Positions 31,490 through 44,248 of a stretch of 64,000 bases of DNA are shown here, piece after piece. Made by a program: the position numbers and the translations under genes. Source of the DNA: Protea cynaroides (lineage: Eukaryota; Streptophyta; Magnoliopsida; Proteales; Proteaceae); NCBI GenBank assembly GCA_028583415.1, contig CM053266.1, positions 80,730,149 through 80,794,148 of the forward strand. The letters are read 5' to 3'. Under the pieces are notes generated by a model. The model was not told the DNA's origin. It ran no database searches and saw only the letters and a program-made list of their open reading frames with translations. The stretch's first letter is position 1, and each line of letters starts with the position of its first letter.

Positions 31490-32671
31490 AACCTTGACTT
31501 AATTTTTGGAGTGTTTCTAATTATGCATTTTCTATGTTGCATGCTTGATTATGAATAACATGTCATCCAATAACTGTCTTTTCGCATATATTACATTTCT
31601 TATATGATTGTTGTGATTGTGTGATGTGATGCCTAGTGGGCAGTGGTTAAATGGTCGAGGACCACTAGATCCGACCTACTAGACAAACCTTGCCATGTGC
31701 CGACTCTTGTCCTAGTGGGATGACAGCGTCTAAGGGGGATGTACGGATGGACTGGGATTCTTGTTGGGAAAGCTATAAGATGCATCTAATGACATATAGG
31801 ACTAGTTAGAGACATTATCCATGTGTGCAACCTTGGCCAGTAGAGGGTCAGGTACTGGTATGTGGTGGGGGATGAGGGAAAAGGATCGACAATGTTCGTG
31901 GGAGCATCATTGGTCAAACTTCTGCTCTATCACCATCTGTACTGGGAGATGCGTGGCTTCACCAGAGTGGTTGGAGCAGGCTGGGTGAGTGTCCATTCTC
32001 TCTTGTGCATGGAGGTTGTGGTTAGCTTTAGTGAGCGTAACCCAGATTTACCATAGCACATGGCATATATTATACCAGACCCTTTGTAATAATCTATCAT
32101 GTATTTTGTCTGCTTGCTTGTCTATTTTCTCATGAGCTCAAGTTGGAGAGCTCACACTGGTGTATGCCTTCTTTTTAAATTATGTTGCAGGTGTCACTGT
32201 TGCTAACTATGTGGATGCACCCGTTATCTCCAATCTATCATAGCTAGGCCTGCAGCCAACAAAAGGAGAAGAGCATGATGCAAACTCGCAGTGCAACACG
32301 TGCATGTTCGAGTAGGAAGAATTCCTGAAGCAATTACTTTATCATTTAATTTACAATTCAGGTGTTTATATATTTATTTTGATATGGACCCAGTATTATA
32401 GGGGTAGCTTAATGAATGGTTTGTTATGGTTTTTAAGTGCAAGACAATTTTGGAACAAATCTTTACTTATTCCTATTAATCAATAGAAAGCTCAGTGTTA
32501 CTTAAATTATTCCGCTATGGTATTACTCTAATTTACTTTTGTAGCACTTGACTGGTGTGGGGTTGGTGGACGTTTACACAGCCTATGAGATTCTAGGTTG
32601 GACCTAACATAAAATGTGTGTCGGTTTAATCATACTTTGAAATTTTCATATTAAAAATTTGGAGTGTGACA
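31490..32671 (+). mobile_element. Partial LTR of a family related to G1/G2
   Basis: Shares landmarks with the family LTRs: ATAACATGTCATCCAATA (31555-31575), a TTGCAG|GTGTCACTGT acceptor-plus-exon, a C-terminal reading-frame motif and a TGTGACA end (32671). The first part with TATA box and leader is not recognisable, so the left boundary is uncertain and the copy is probably truncated or strongly diverged. Confidence 0.45.
32191..32315 (+). pseudogene. Diverged version of the short LTR reading frame
   Basis: Starting at the acceptor TTATGTTGCAG, the frame reads GVTVANYVDAP, hits one in-frame TAG, and continues EEHDANSQCNTCMFE before its stop at 32313. It aligns in phase with the frames in L1-L6 (TVEDYVNAP ... 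AHDSSCECNSCVFE). This shows the feature is older than the G1/G2 LTR family itself. Confidence 0.45.
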
Positions 32672-34739
32672 GAAGAGGTTCGATTCCCTTACCAGAGATG
32701 CAATTAGAAAACAACTATCATAGCACGGTCCGAATAGGCCTCTCTAGGTTTACCTGTAACTCAATCAAAATCATATTATTTAAATGTTATTTCTTGTTGA
32801 TTACTCATCCTTAAATGATTGTTTGTCCTACTATTTCATTAGGTATTGGTTACTGTTCTAAGTCCATAAGTCAAGTCCATCATATGATAGGTTTACTGTC
32901 AACGTGAGGTAGGTGGTGTGTGGATTGATGCTCAACTTGATAATCCATCCTAACCCCTATTTTGCTTAATACTAAGAAAAACTTCTACTAACGAGAGTAT
33001 AAGGTTACCAAACCCAAAACATAGTCTAATACGCAATATGACAGCTCATTGGGACGAGTCCACATGGTGCGGTAGGTGGACTGCATGTTGTGGGATCCAT
33101 CAGCCACACCACATGACCCATCGCACAGTAATTATGGTGCGGCTAGTGTTCGTGGCCACACTTTACGACCTGACCATTACGTCCAACTGCACCCTCCAGG
33201 TGCTGTCAGACCTTAGCCAGTCAATCACCCATTGCGTGTGGATGCTTGGGGTCTCCATCTGTATGCTCATTCAGACATCTATCCCACCGGATGGCACTCT
33301 CACAGGCTAGATCCGTGAGTCAGTTTACGAATCCAAGAGGGATAAGTAGATCTAATCTCCTATGGTCTTTTTCATTTACCGAAGGGTCATGGTTGGTCTC
33401 CTACTTAATTAAAATCAGATATTCCTTCCTATATCGATTGTAGGAACTACTACCCACGGTTCAAATCTGTGAGCAACAGATCATACGCTTATGGTTGCAC
33501 CATTAATGGTGGATGAAGGTTTTCCTTCAATGCAACTGGGGAAAAACTGACACTACAACTTATATCATTTGAATCGTAGGAAGGGGAGAGGTTACCTATG
33601 GTGGTTCTTCTTCCTTCAGAGCTTCCTGAAAGGACGTGGTCCGCAAGTTCACCAGGTTCCACTTTCTCCTTCCTTCCTCTCAGAGTCTCCTTCTCTCTTT
33701 CTTTCCTCTTTGTTAGACGTGCATCAAAGGTGAATCGTTTTAGTCTCCTTTGTTGTTCTAGTAGTGATCAGAGGAGAAAATCCTACTTCATTGGAAAAAA
33801 GTAAGGATGGGATCCTTGGATCCCATTATGGTAGATGGGAGGATTTCCTTCCATGCACTACCATAATTAAGCCATACATATCCTACTTTCTCACCTTAGA
33901 ATATCCAGTCACGACTCGGTGGGTCCCGTGGTACTCGAATATCAACTCAATCAGTGAATACATGCAGCTAGGTAGGGGTGCGCTAGACCACTGGTCCATC
34001 CGGACCCTATTGCCCTACTTTCTTACTTAAAGCTGATAGTGGGTGTGGTTGGTGGTCCACCCTCTGGACTATTTGTCTATACGCATCATTCCTTAGTGTA
34101 AAAATCCTAGATTTCATTTACATAGGAAGTTTAGGGTTGTGATATTGTTACTTCCATTGGATTTTGTTGGTCTTGATTGTGTTAGTCCGATCCGTTCGTC
34201 GTGGGAAGACTTATTACAAACCAAAATTTTCAAATCATGACAGACATTCGGCTGCAAATCTTACAAACATTGTTGCGAGGCCTGCCAAAAAGATCCTCGA
34301 AGTTAAAACCTTGAAACCAACCTTTGAATTAAGACGCACAACTTTACCGTATGTGTTCACTTGGACTCCCACATACTGGGGATCACTTTGGTTCGTCTCT
34401 GAACACTATAGGGAGCACACAGGGTCGATTGTTAGATTTAAAGGAGAATTTCACTCAACTCCATTGTACTTTCCATTATTTTCTTACACCTCTCCTCCTT
34501 TGTCATCTATATATCAAGTAGACTCTGTTTGGCTAGGGATGGTAAAAATGGGGTTCTTACAGGAATCCCAATTATAGCATGAAGATGTGATAACCTACGT
34601 ACAGATAACAACATATGCCTCGTCGCCCGTACGATCTGGTCGCCCACACCCATTACCCACACATTAACAACAACCTATGTTCAATTAAATATCAGGACCA
34701 TTGACCCAAGGACCAAACCTAATAACCCAAGGACACTAG
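32672..34739. other. About 2 kb with no recognised element or gene
   Basis: Repeated style suggests more LTR material: a pyrimidine-rich stretch at 33650-33720 could be a purine leader on the minus strand. There are no conserved domains in either strand. The longest frame (34164-34577, 137 codons) has no motif I recognise and I do not call it a gene. Confidence 0.4.
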
Positions 34740-35976
34740 TGATGATAATTAAATGTGTAACCACAAGTGCATGGTATAGTGCAGTAACGGGTCGACCTCA
34801 GGGAGGAATCACTATTATCCTAACTCAAATAAGGCAAAGCATACCAAAGGGATTTGAATGAATTAACCACCCTAATCACATCAAATAAAAACTAATTAAG
34901 CAACAAAAATAATAATAACCAATTTTTAAAGGTACAAAGATTTACGAAACCAGAGTAACATGGATCTATTGCATGAAGGGAACAAAATTAAAAAAATAAA
35001 AGAATGTAAGGAAATCTTATCTCGTTTATCTCATTGGAAAATTTCTTTGTCGTCACTCGTCGTCTGGTTATCACTCCAAGGCGATGTGGGTACGATTACA
35101 AAGGGAGTCTTCTCCCCTAAATTAAAATAGTAATGGGGTTAACCTATATTGATCTATCCTACTATAGAATTCTAAATATGAAATTAAAATTTGATAAAAA
35201 AAATTTAAGCAAGAAGAACACAACTTGAAAAGAAAAAACAAAGTTCTCAAATTCTTCCATAAATTTTTAAAACTAAAAAAAAAAAACTTACAATAGAATT
35301 CTTGGATGATTTTTCTATTGCTAAATATCACATATATATACAATTGAGTAAAGATCACAATCAATCTTTATAATTGAATTACAAGGAATTTATGGAGATA
35401 AACAAGGTAACAAAATGTCAGCCTTGTAGGTTCATTGTATGTAAATAATTCTTGAGAAGAAAAAGATCTTGCAACAACTCATTGTATCTTTGGCATCATT
35501 ATCTCTTCTTGAAAATTTTCATAACCGATTAGAGCTTTTCATTCTTCCATGTCATTCCAATCTCTACTTGTGATATCAACCCTGAGAGGGAAAAAAATAG
35601 AAAACCCTAAAGATATGGCAATCTCCATCTTATAAATTCAATTCCAAATAAGTAAGGAATATTTTCTCAAGAGAATGGAATCTCTCACTTGAGATTGGAC
35701 TACTTTTCGACTTGATCTAAGGCTGATCTTATACACAAAATTTATAGCTCTCCTTATAAAATTCGTCCCTATACATGGTTGTTCAGTTGACTAGGTGAGT
35801 TAACTAGATAGGATCACCAAAAATACATAAAATGGTCTTTTGAAGCTTGGATTTCTCTATTATTTCACCTACATCCTACAAACATAAAAATAACATTTAA
35901 TACCCGAGAAGCATCATAAAAAGAATAAGAAATGCATACTGTATGTCCTAAATTTACATATAAAATGTATTCATCA
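34740..35976 (-). repeat. LTR A of the Athila-like element (3' LTR)
   Basis: About 1237 bp, from TGATGATAATTAAATGTGTAACC to ATGTATTCATCA. It aligns with 37611-38035 plus 49795-50608 over its full length. The adjoining CTTTGCTAGTCCCGAGCAAAG (35997-36017) is a near-inverted-repeat word often seen beside the 3' LTR in such elements. Confidence 0.75.
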
Positions 35977-37078
35977 GATTCTTCGATACTTGAGCTTTGC
36001 TAGTCCCGAGCAAAGAAAAATATAAAAAGAAATAAAATAAAATCCTAACTCACTTTCGTAGGAATCATGATTGCACTTAGCATGGGCAACAAGCCTTTAA
36101 ACCCTTAAGTCACCCTTAATGAACGATTTGTCTTGTGAGTGTTTTCAAAGAATAAACTCACAAAATTATAAACACATAAATTTTAAACTTTAACTTTGGT
36201 ATTGAGGAAAAAGAGCACACACATATCCTATTAGTCAAGACACTCAACTTGGGATCAATAAAACATAGAAACCCCCACACTTGAACTTTCTACCTCATAT
36301 GATTCAAATACTAAGGTCCCATCTCAATTAGGAAACCTTGTTATATCTTCCAAACATATCTCTCCTTAAGGTGAACCCTTTGTAACATACTAGTAACTAA
36401 GACCCAAGATCAGCTTTCGACACGTATATTTCACATTCTTTTCTTCTTTTTTTTCCTTCCTCTCTAAGCTACTCCACTACAGTTGGCTTGGTTATACATT
36501 CCCATGTTACTAAGTTGCTTTGCTTTTGACATATATCCTTAAGGACATTGATGCTAAAGAGTACTTTTTTTTTTAACAAGAGCCTTATCAAAGGAATTTC
36601 AATCAAGACACCTCGCTTCCTGAGGTGGAATGCCGTGTCTAGTTCGAACAACAAAAGCTCTTATATTATTTTTTTCTAGTATAAGGAGGTCTCAGCTTTA
36701 TTCAAAGGTTTAAATTACCAACTATAACCATAAAAGATTCATCCCTTCAGGTGAGGTAAGATGTATTTTCTAACTTGATTCCCACCTCAAGATATAGCCT
36801 AAGTACTATCCTCACATAGGGTTTTATTACTTCGCATGTGATGGTGTCCTAGGTCTCTTTCTCCTTTCTCTTTTGTGCCAAAACCATAGAAATAGTGATT
36901 GACTTTCTCAAAAATCAAAGTTAAAAAGTTAAAATTTGCAATAAAAGCTAAAAAATCATTTTTTTTCTAATAAAATCTCAACCCTTCCCCCATACTTAAA
37001 TCATGTGTTCTCCTCAATATATGCAAAATAATAAAAGATAAGGACAAGGGGAAGAAAAAAAACTCCCTGAATCAAGGA
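35977..37078 (-). other. 3' untranslated region of the Athila-like element
   Basis: AT-rich, without coding potential, between the integrase tail and the 3' LTR (reading on the minus strand). Confidence 0.5.
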
Positions 37079-37430
37079 TCGATGTAAAAAGGCTTATGGA
37101 GATCCACGACCTCTTCAGTGGAGTCGCATGGAAGCTCCAAGAATGACTTCAGACACTGGTTGTTTACTTTGTTGGTTGCACTTGTACCTGGATTCAAAAT
37201 CTCAATTGCACCCGATAAGAAAATATTTTGAACAATATAAGGGCCCTTCCAACGGAATCTAAGTTTATCAGGAAAAGATGCAAGCGAGAGTTATAAAGCA
37301 AAACCTTATCACCAGGGGTGAAAGACTTCCGAAGGATATGTCGGTCATGGTAAGCATTGGTCTTGTCTTTATAGATGTGGGAACTATCGTAGGTAACATT
37401 TCATAATTCTTCCAACTCAGATAGCTGGAG
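37079..37430 (-). pseudogene. Integrase C-terminal tail, Athila-like
   Basis: On the minus strand: KDKTNAYHDRHI, then RKSFTPGDKVLLYNSRLHLF, a one-base frame change, DKLRFRWKGPYIVQNIF, GAIEILNPGT, NKVNNQCLKSF. This is the well-known end of gypsy pol (GDKVLLxNSRL-F-GKL-SRW-GP). The catalytic core upstream is missing. Confidence 0.7.
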
Positions 37431-37610
37431 TCCTCTATGAGTACTTACATCTGACAAATCAAAATTTAATTTCTTAATGGCCTAGAATGCATGGTGTTCC
37501 AATTCGACTGGTAAATGGCAAGCTTTTTTATACACTAGACTTATTACAAAGTCTTTCCTATTCCTAAGTCTTTTACTTATCCTTCCTAAGTTTTTTTTGT
37601 ACACCAGACT

Positions 37611-38035
37611 TATTAAATGTGTAACCGCAAGTATACGGTATCGTGTAGTAACGGGTCGATCTCAGGGAGAAATTGTTATTATTCTAACTCAAATAAGACA
37701 AAGCGTACGAAAGGGATTTGACTGAATTAACTACCTAATTACTTCAAATAAAAACTAATCAAGCAACAAAAACAATAACAATCGATTCTTGAAGGCACGA
37801 AGATTTACGAAACCACTATATTAACCATAGAGTAACATAGATATATTGCATAAAGGGAATGAAATTAAAAATAAAAGAATGTAAGAAAAATTTATCTCGT
37901 TGGAAGATTTCTTTGTCATTGCTCGTCGTCTCGTTGTCACTCCAAGGCGATGTGCATACGATTACAAAGGGAGCCTTCTCCTTTAAACTAAAATAGTAAT
38001 GGGATACAACCTATATTGATCTACCCTACTATAGT
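37611..38035 (-). repeat. LTR B of the Athila-like element, outer part
   Basis: Matches the first 430 bp of LTR A (ATTAAATGTGTAACCGCAAG, AACGGGTCGATCTCAGGGAG, CTCCAAGGCGATGTG). It stops at the L3 insertion; the remainder is at 49795-50608. To its left, two imperfect copies of a TACACYAGACTTATTA word (37531, 37600) may mark the deletion joint. Confidence 0.7.
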
Positions 38036-38387
38036 TGTAAGACCCACACTCCACTAATCTGGTTTAATCGTGTCATGCCAGGTCTTCCCATCATTGCTGA
38101 ATCAAGTGGACCAACAGTGTGATGAAGGACCATGAGACCAGGTATGAGAATCGACTTGAAAATATTAAAAATCAAGTGTATGGTAGGAATGGTCGACCAG
38201 AAGATAAAAAATAAAGACCACTGATCAATAGCCATACGGTCAATGTTTTCAAGCATATGGTCGACAGATTATTCGATCGTACGTCCGACCATAAGACCCC
38301 AAATCAAACTTTGAGTTTGAAAACTTTCCAAATAAAAGGAGGATCTCTTTCCTATTGTTGGAGAGTTTTATATGGAGAGTTTCTCTC

Positions 38388-38395
38388 TATAAAAA
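38388..38395 (+). promoter_or_regulatory. TATA box of solo LTR L3
   Basis: TATAAAAA followed by TGACGTTCCTCA and a purine-rich leader ending in CAAGTAAGGTATGA. C2 lies 200 bp downstream, just after the donor-like site. Confidence 0.5.
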
Positions 38396-38599
38396 TGACG
38401 TTCCTCAACTTTTTTTTCATTCTTTTAGAACATTAACAAACCCTAGAGGAAGAGAAGAAAGAGAAGGAGAAGGAGAGAAGACTAAGGAGAAGGCTGAGAG
38501 AAGAGTTTTACAGACTCTCTGCAACAAGTAAGGTATGAACCTTGTCTTTGTAGGCTTAGAACACTAGGAGTAAGAGTTTCAAAGTAAATTGTAATACCA

Positions 38600-40700
38600 T
38601 GTTAGTCCCAGGTTGACACTGAGAGGGGGGGTGAATTAGTGGCAACTAAAAACTTTTTCCACTAAACAATTTGCCCTGATGCTATGAACACTGCTGCCAA
38701 GAGCTGTTGATCAAACTGTGCTATGCTACCTTGAGCTGATTTCTTGAGACCTTCTCACAGACAATCTGTCAAACACATTTCGTGTACACACCAACCACAC
38801 ACCCACAGGTATCCATACCAGGGGCTTGGCCTGCCAAGTGTGTACTCAGACCTACAACATACGGACTTCTATTCCACAATCACAATCACATGCATGGGAC
38901 ACACAATATAACATGGTTCACCAATCACACACTGTGATGTCTACTCCATGGGGTAATACCCTAACCAGGGTTTCGTATATACCCGATACAACAAAATACT
39001 ATGGTTGCACCCACAACCCTGATGCTACAACATCACCCGTATTCACAGCCACAACTGTATCCTAGGCACCAACCCAATCCCAATCAAGCACCTACTTGAC
39101 AGGCTACACAGTATTTATATCAAATATTCATACAAACCCTTCCCATATAGCACTGATACAAGAAATAGGATTTGCGTGCGAGTATACCTTCCGATGTTGC
39201 TCACTACTGATGCAAGCCTCTCTGTGCAAACATCTCGGCCTTCTCTTGGGCTCCACAGCTCATTCTTCAACCCACCACTTCCATAGGATGCTCACAGCTA
39301 GTCCTCACATTCTCTTCAAGCTTTAACAAAGCTTTCATGGCCTCTCACTGCCAGTAGGAGTTTCTTTCTCTCTTGGAGAAGCTTCATTGGAGTAATCTCA
39401 CAAAAATCGCCATTGGAGGCTTTCTACTCAAGCTCAAACTGCTGCCAAAAGATGCTACTTGGAAAGAAAAGCTCGTAGGGTTTTGAATCACCTTGATCGG
39501 AGTTCGGACGGCCAAGATATGGCCATTTGAAGTTGGGCCGACCAGATCATTACAAATGGAATCAATTCAGACTTGATTCAGTACAGCCGCTACACCGGAT
39601 CGCCGCCTACACTGACAGAGTCAGAGGCGCTGTCGATCCGCGATTGGCGGAGACGGCATCTTCAATATATGTCCGTTGGATATCTGCAGAATGGCGGGAT
39701 TGATTACCAGCCGACGGATCTGGTCAGATCGCGTCAGATTCGATCGGCTTTGATATGCACCGTTGGATTGAGATCAAAGCCACCGTCGTACTGAACGTAC
39801 GCCGCACATAATCGAAGTTCAGTTATCATGCATTGCGGAGAATTATTTTAAGTTGCGCCGACCCAATCAGATCACGTGCGCAAGAATCCCGACACTATTC
39901 ATGCGCAACACCTTAGCCCGCCATTTTTTCATTCGTCCGATCGGAATTTTGCATATGTGGCTTGACCGAGCCTTCCATACGGAATATGCTCCTTTATCAA
40001 ATGACCAAAATGCCCCTCTCAATATTACAAATGGCCTCTGTAACCGGAATATCACCTACAGGGTTTTCGATTCTAGTAGGGTCCAAAAACCCTGCTTCAT
40101 TGCGGCAAACTATCGAGCACCTTGCGTGCATGCCGACTGCCCTTTGCTGTGGCATGCGGCGCTGGCTTACGGCATGCGCGCGGCACTGTTGCTTCTTGCG
40201 CTGCTGCGCCGTGTGGCTGTTGCTGCCCGCTGGTGCTGCTGTGCGGCATGCTGTGCGCGGGTGCTACTGTGCTGCATGCGGTGCGCATGACTTGTCCATG
40301 TGCGCGGCTGTGCTGCATGCTGTGCGCATGGCTTGTCCATGTGCGCGGCTGTGCTGTGTGCATGGCTTGTCCATGTGCGCGGCTGTGCTGTGTGCATGGC
40401 CCTGCTGGCATGGCACCTTGCTGACCTGGGCTAGCTGCCATGCAGGCCTGGCCACCCAAGGTGGGACCCACCTGGTCCCCACCAATTCTCTCTCCTCTTT
40501 TTCTCTCTCTACTTTTTCTTTCTCTTCAGCTGATTTACTCATCAACTAGGCTTCATTTTCTTCGGCTGCTGCACCAACCCAGTCACCTTGACTAATAGAG
40601 AGTTCTGCAAACACCCTCTCTCCTCCATATCACTCTCTCTGCTGAGGTTGCCAACAATGACAACACTTAGTTACTGCACTGTCTGGATAAGGTTTCAACA
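38600..40700 (-). repeat. 3' LTR of C2
   Basis: 2101 bp. Contains a GC-rich tandem repeat (40285-40400, unit around GCATGGCTTGTCCATGTGCG, three to four copies) that creates long spurious frames. The neighbouring AAAGGGGGAGAT on the minus strand (40701-40712) is the polypurine tract. Confidence 0.9.
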
Positions 40701-40969
40701 ATCTCCCCCTTTGGAATTATTGGCAACAAAACTCTTCCTCTTGAGGGTATTTCTTTCAATGTGACACAACCTTCTTGTCATCTTCTCCCCCTTTGACAAC
40801 AAGTCCCAAAGGCTGAAGGAGCTTCCCCTGCATATCAACTCCCCCTTCATATCAACTCCCCCTACATAGCCTCACCTGTAAGAGTGCCCACCGCATCTTT
40901 TCATTCCTACAGATGAAAGATGATGCTATGTAGGCAGCAACTCCCCCTACACAAGTTCCATCTACAATG

Positions 40970-42113
40970 TGCTCAAAGTCACTACTCCTAGCTGAGCTCT
41001 GAGTTTCTCAAAAGAGTCTTTTGGAAGAGCTTTGGTGAAGATGTCTGCCACTTGATCTGTTGTAGGAACAAAGTCCAATCTCACTTCCCCTTCAACCACT
41101 TTGTCCTTCAAGTAATGATAGCTGATGTCAATATGCTTGGTCCTTGAGTGTTGCACATGATTCTTGGATATGTTGATGACGCTCATGTTATCACATTTGA
41201 TGACCACTGGTTCTTCACATATAACACTGAAGTCTGACATCTGTCTTTTCATCCAGATTACCTAAGTGCATGTAGCTACTGCTATAATGTACTCTGCCTC
41301 TGTTGTAGATAAGGAGACAGACTCCTATTTATTGCTGTGCCATGCTACTAAGCTCTCTCCAAAAAAGAATGCACCACCACTAGTGCTCTTTCTGTCATCA
41401 ATGCTACCAGCCCAGTCTGCATCTGAAAATACTGTCAAAGTGAAGCTTCCAATCTTTGGATACCACAAACCATAGTCTGTTGTGCCTTTCAGATATTTGA
41501 GTATTCTCTTCACTGCCATCAGATGAGTCTCCTTTGGACACGCTTGAAATCTGGCCACCAGGCATACTACTTGCAGAATATCAGGTCTTGAAGCTGTCAA
41601 ATATAGTAAACTGCCAATCATTGACCTATACAATGTCTGATCAACTGTTGGAGAATCATCTTCTGAACTCAACTTGATATTCACTGTCATTGGTGTCCCC
41701 ACTGGTTTACAGTCCTCCATCACAAATTTCTTCAACATCTCCTTGGTATACTTCATTTGAGAGATGAAGATGCCATTTTCTCTTTGATGAATTTGCAGTC
41801 CCAGAAAGTAGGACATCTCTCCAAGCATAGACATCTCAAACTCTGTTCTCATCCTCTCAGCAAACTGCTTGCAAAGCTTCTCACAGTGCCCCCCAAAGAT
41901 GATGTCATCCACATAGACCATAACTACCAGTTGACTACTGTCTTCTATTATGACATATAGGTTGTTGTCTACAACTCCTCTTCGTAGACCCAACTTATGC
42001 AGATATGTATCAAGCCTTTCATACCAAGCTCTTGGAGCTTGCTTCAACCCATACAGAGCCTTCTTCAACTTGCATACCATATCTTCATCATTGCTGAGTT
42101 GGAACCCTTCAGG
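40970..42113 (-). pseudogene. C2 RNase H and C-terminal RT
   Basis: Reads on from the RT start in the same polyprotein: MVCKLKKALYGLKQAPRAWY, the catalytic VMVYVDDIIFG, YFLGLQIHQ, SMIGSLLYLTASRPDI, then RNase H (FSDADWAGSIDDRKSTSG, a TAG at 41325 where ESVSLSTTEAEY follows, a TAG near 41254, and NISKNHVQHSRTKHIDISYH). It ends at about 40962. All three breaks (the TAA at 42114, and the two TAGs) fall where Gln codons are usual, so each is one C-to-T change. Confidence 0.85.
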
Positions 42114-44213
42114 TTACTCAGTGTACACTTCCTCTTCAAAATTGCCATTCAGGAATGCAAATTTCACATCCATTTGATAAACCTTGAATCCTCTATGCAC
42201 AGCCAATGCAAAGAACATTCTGATAGACTCCAGCCTTGCCACAGGTGCAAAAGTCTCATCAAAATCAATTCCTTCTACTTGAGCATATCCTTTGCATACA
42301 AGTCTGGCCTTGTTTCTCACAACTTGGCCTTCTTCATTTAATTTGTTCCTGAAAACCCACTTTGTGCCAATCACATTCTTGTCTGTTGGTCTAGGAACTA
42401 GCTCCCAAGTGTTGTTCTTTTCAATTTGGTCAAGCTCATCATTCATAGCTTTCAACCAAAATTCATCATTGCTAGCCTCATGCATAGTTTTAGGCTCTAT
42501 CTCAGACAATAATGAATAAGTGGTAGCTTTCATCCTTCTGGTTTCGATGCCTGCATTTGGATCTCCTATCACTTGATGATTAGGATGAATTTTCAACCAT
42601 TTGTTATCTTTTGGTCTGCCATCTCTCTGCACTTCAATATGAATCTCTTGCACTTCAGATTCTTCTTCATCTTGTTTCCCTTTGTCAATTGTTAGAATGT
42701 CATCTTCATCAGGTTCTTCAATAATGGACCCTTTTGGTTCAGTCCCCTTTTGATTCCCTATATTCTCATCAACCTTCACATCTGAGCTCTCAACAATTCT
42801 TCCTAATCTCTTGTTGTAGCACCGGTATGCCTTACTTTTGAAGGAGTATCCAAGGAATGTGCCTTCATCAGCTTTGTCATCAAATTTGCCTAGATTTTCT
42901 TCCTTTCGCTTGATGTAGCACTTTGAACCAAAGACCCTGAGATACTTCACTGTAGCTTTCCTCCCAAACCACAATTCATAAGGTGTTTTGTTCTCATGAG
43001 GCCTTAGAAAACATCTGTTAGTGATATGAACTGCAGTATAGATACCTTCTCTCCAGAAATACTTTGCTGTGTTATTCTCTGCCATCATACTTCTAGCCAT
43101 TTCTTGCATTGTTCTGTTCTTCCTTTCAACCACTCCATTTTGCTGAGGTGTTCTGGCTGCTGAGTGTTGAATTCTGATCCCACTTTCACTGCAGAAGTTT
43201 GAGAATTCACTCCATGTAAATTTTTTTCCTTGATCAGACCTTAAACACTTGATTGTGTTTCCTGTCTCATTTTCAACTCTCTTCTTGAATGCTTTGAACT
43301 TGTCAAGAGCTTTAGTTTTGTCCTTCAAAAACATCACCCAGGTCATTCTAGAATACTCATCTATAAACAGAATGAAGTATCTTTCACCTCCTATGGCCTG
43401 TGTTCTCATTGGTCCACACAAGTCTGTGTGTATCAAGTCAAGTGGTTTACTTGAATGGTACTCCTTTGATTTATAAGTAGCTCTTGCCTGCTTGCCCTTC
43501 TGACATGAACCACATACATGGCTCTCTGGAGTTTTTATGATAGGAAGATCTCTCACTGCTTGCTCCTTGCTAATTTTAGTCAGATTTTTAAAGTGAATGT
43601 GTCCCATTCTTCTATGCCACAACCAATTTTCATCTTCTTGAGTTATCATGCACTTGTTGATGGCATCTGTCAACACATACAGATTTCCAACTGTTCTTTC
43701 ACTAGCAGCCACTACCTTTCCTGTTCCAACCCCGTGAATAACAAAACCTTCATTGTTGAAAGTGATCTCATGTCCTTGATCACATATCTGACTCACACTG
43801 AGTAGATTATGTTTCAACCCATTAACATACAAAACATTGTGGGACTTTATCTTCCCATTGTTAAAGTTCACTGAACCTCTTCCTTCAACTCTGGCACCTT
43901 CATTGTTTCCAAACTTCACAGTTCCTCCTTCTGCAGCATCAAGGCTTGTGAATTTTTCTTTGTTGCCAGTCATATGTGTTGAGCATCCACTATCAAGAAT
44001 CCATGGAGATTGTTTTCCTTTGTTTGCTTTAAGTGCTGCTTGCACCAACAAAGAATTGTTCCCTTTCTTCTGTGGTTTTTCCACCCATGTAACCTTGTCT
44101 TTCACTGTAATTGGATTTCTTGTGCCTGTTTCTCTGAAACTGACCATTCCTCTGAAACTGACTTTGTTTTCTCTAACTGCCTTGCCTGACTGTCTTGAAG
44201 CTCTCTTCATCAT
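42114..44213 (-). CDS. C2 pol: protease, integrase, start of RT
   Basis: A 699-codon open frame. Protease motif ILDSGCSTHMTG at about residue 72; GAG-pre-integrase NWLWHRRMGHIHFKNL near 197; integrase core with HTDLCGPM (Asp), RSDQGKKF (Asp) and QQNGVVERKNRTMQ (Glu), all three catalytic residues kept; then KWVFRNKLNEEGQVVR and the RT opening VYQMDVKFAFLNG. The frame ends at TAA (42114), one base from CAA, before the RT catalytic box. Polyprotein start is upstream in gag, so the first Met here is not a true start. Confidence 0.85.
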   Translation of the reverse strand: MMKRASRQSGKAVRENKVSFRGMVSFRETGTRNPITVKDKVTWVEKPQKKGNNSLLVQAALKANKGKQSPWILDSGCSTHMTGNKEKFTSLDAAEGGTVKFGNNEGARVEGRGSVNFNNGKIKSHNVLYVNGLKHNLLSVSQICDQGHEITFNNEGFVIHGVGTGKVVAASERTVGNLYVLTDAINKCMITQEDENWLWHRRMGHIHFKNLTKISKEQAVRDLPIIKTPESHVCGSCQKGKQARATYKSKEYHSSKPLDLIHTDLCGPMRTQAIGGERYFILFIDEYSRMTWVMFLKDKTKALDKFKAFKKRVENETGNTIKCLRSDQGKKFTWSEFSNFCSESGIRIQHSAARTPQQNGVVERKNRTMQEMARSMMAENNTAKYFWREGIYTAVHITNRCFLRPHENKTPYELWFGRKATVKYLRVFGSKCYIKRKEENLGKFDDKADEGTFLGYSFKSKAYRCYNKRLGRIVESSDVKVDENIGNQKGTEPKGSIIEEPDEDDILTIDKGKQDEEESEVQEIHIEVQRDGRPKDNKWLKIHPNHQVIGDPNAGIETRRMKATTYSLLSEIEPKTMHEASNDEFWLKAMNDELDQIEKNNTWELVPRPTDKNVIGTKWVFRNKLNEEGQVVRNKARLVCKGYAQVEGIDFDETFAPVARLESIRMFFALAVHRGFKVYQMDVKFAFLNGNFEEEVYTE

Positions 44214-44248
44214 TCTTGCCTTTAGTAGCTCTCATAGTTGGTGATTCC

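Noticed and set aside
34164..34577. 137-codon plus-strand frame in the unannotated stretch
   Set aside because: No domain, no splice or start context that stands out, and no second copy in the window. It could be chance in AT-moderate sequence.
40097..40549. Several overlapping frames of 93-195 codons on both strands in the GC-rich part of C2 LTRs (also 47291-47898)
   Set aside because: They come from a GC-rich tandem repeat with few stop codons in any frame, differ in length between the two LTRs, and have no known motif.
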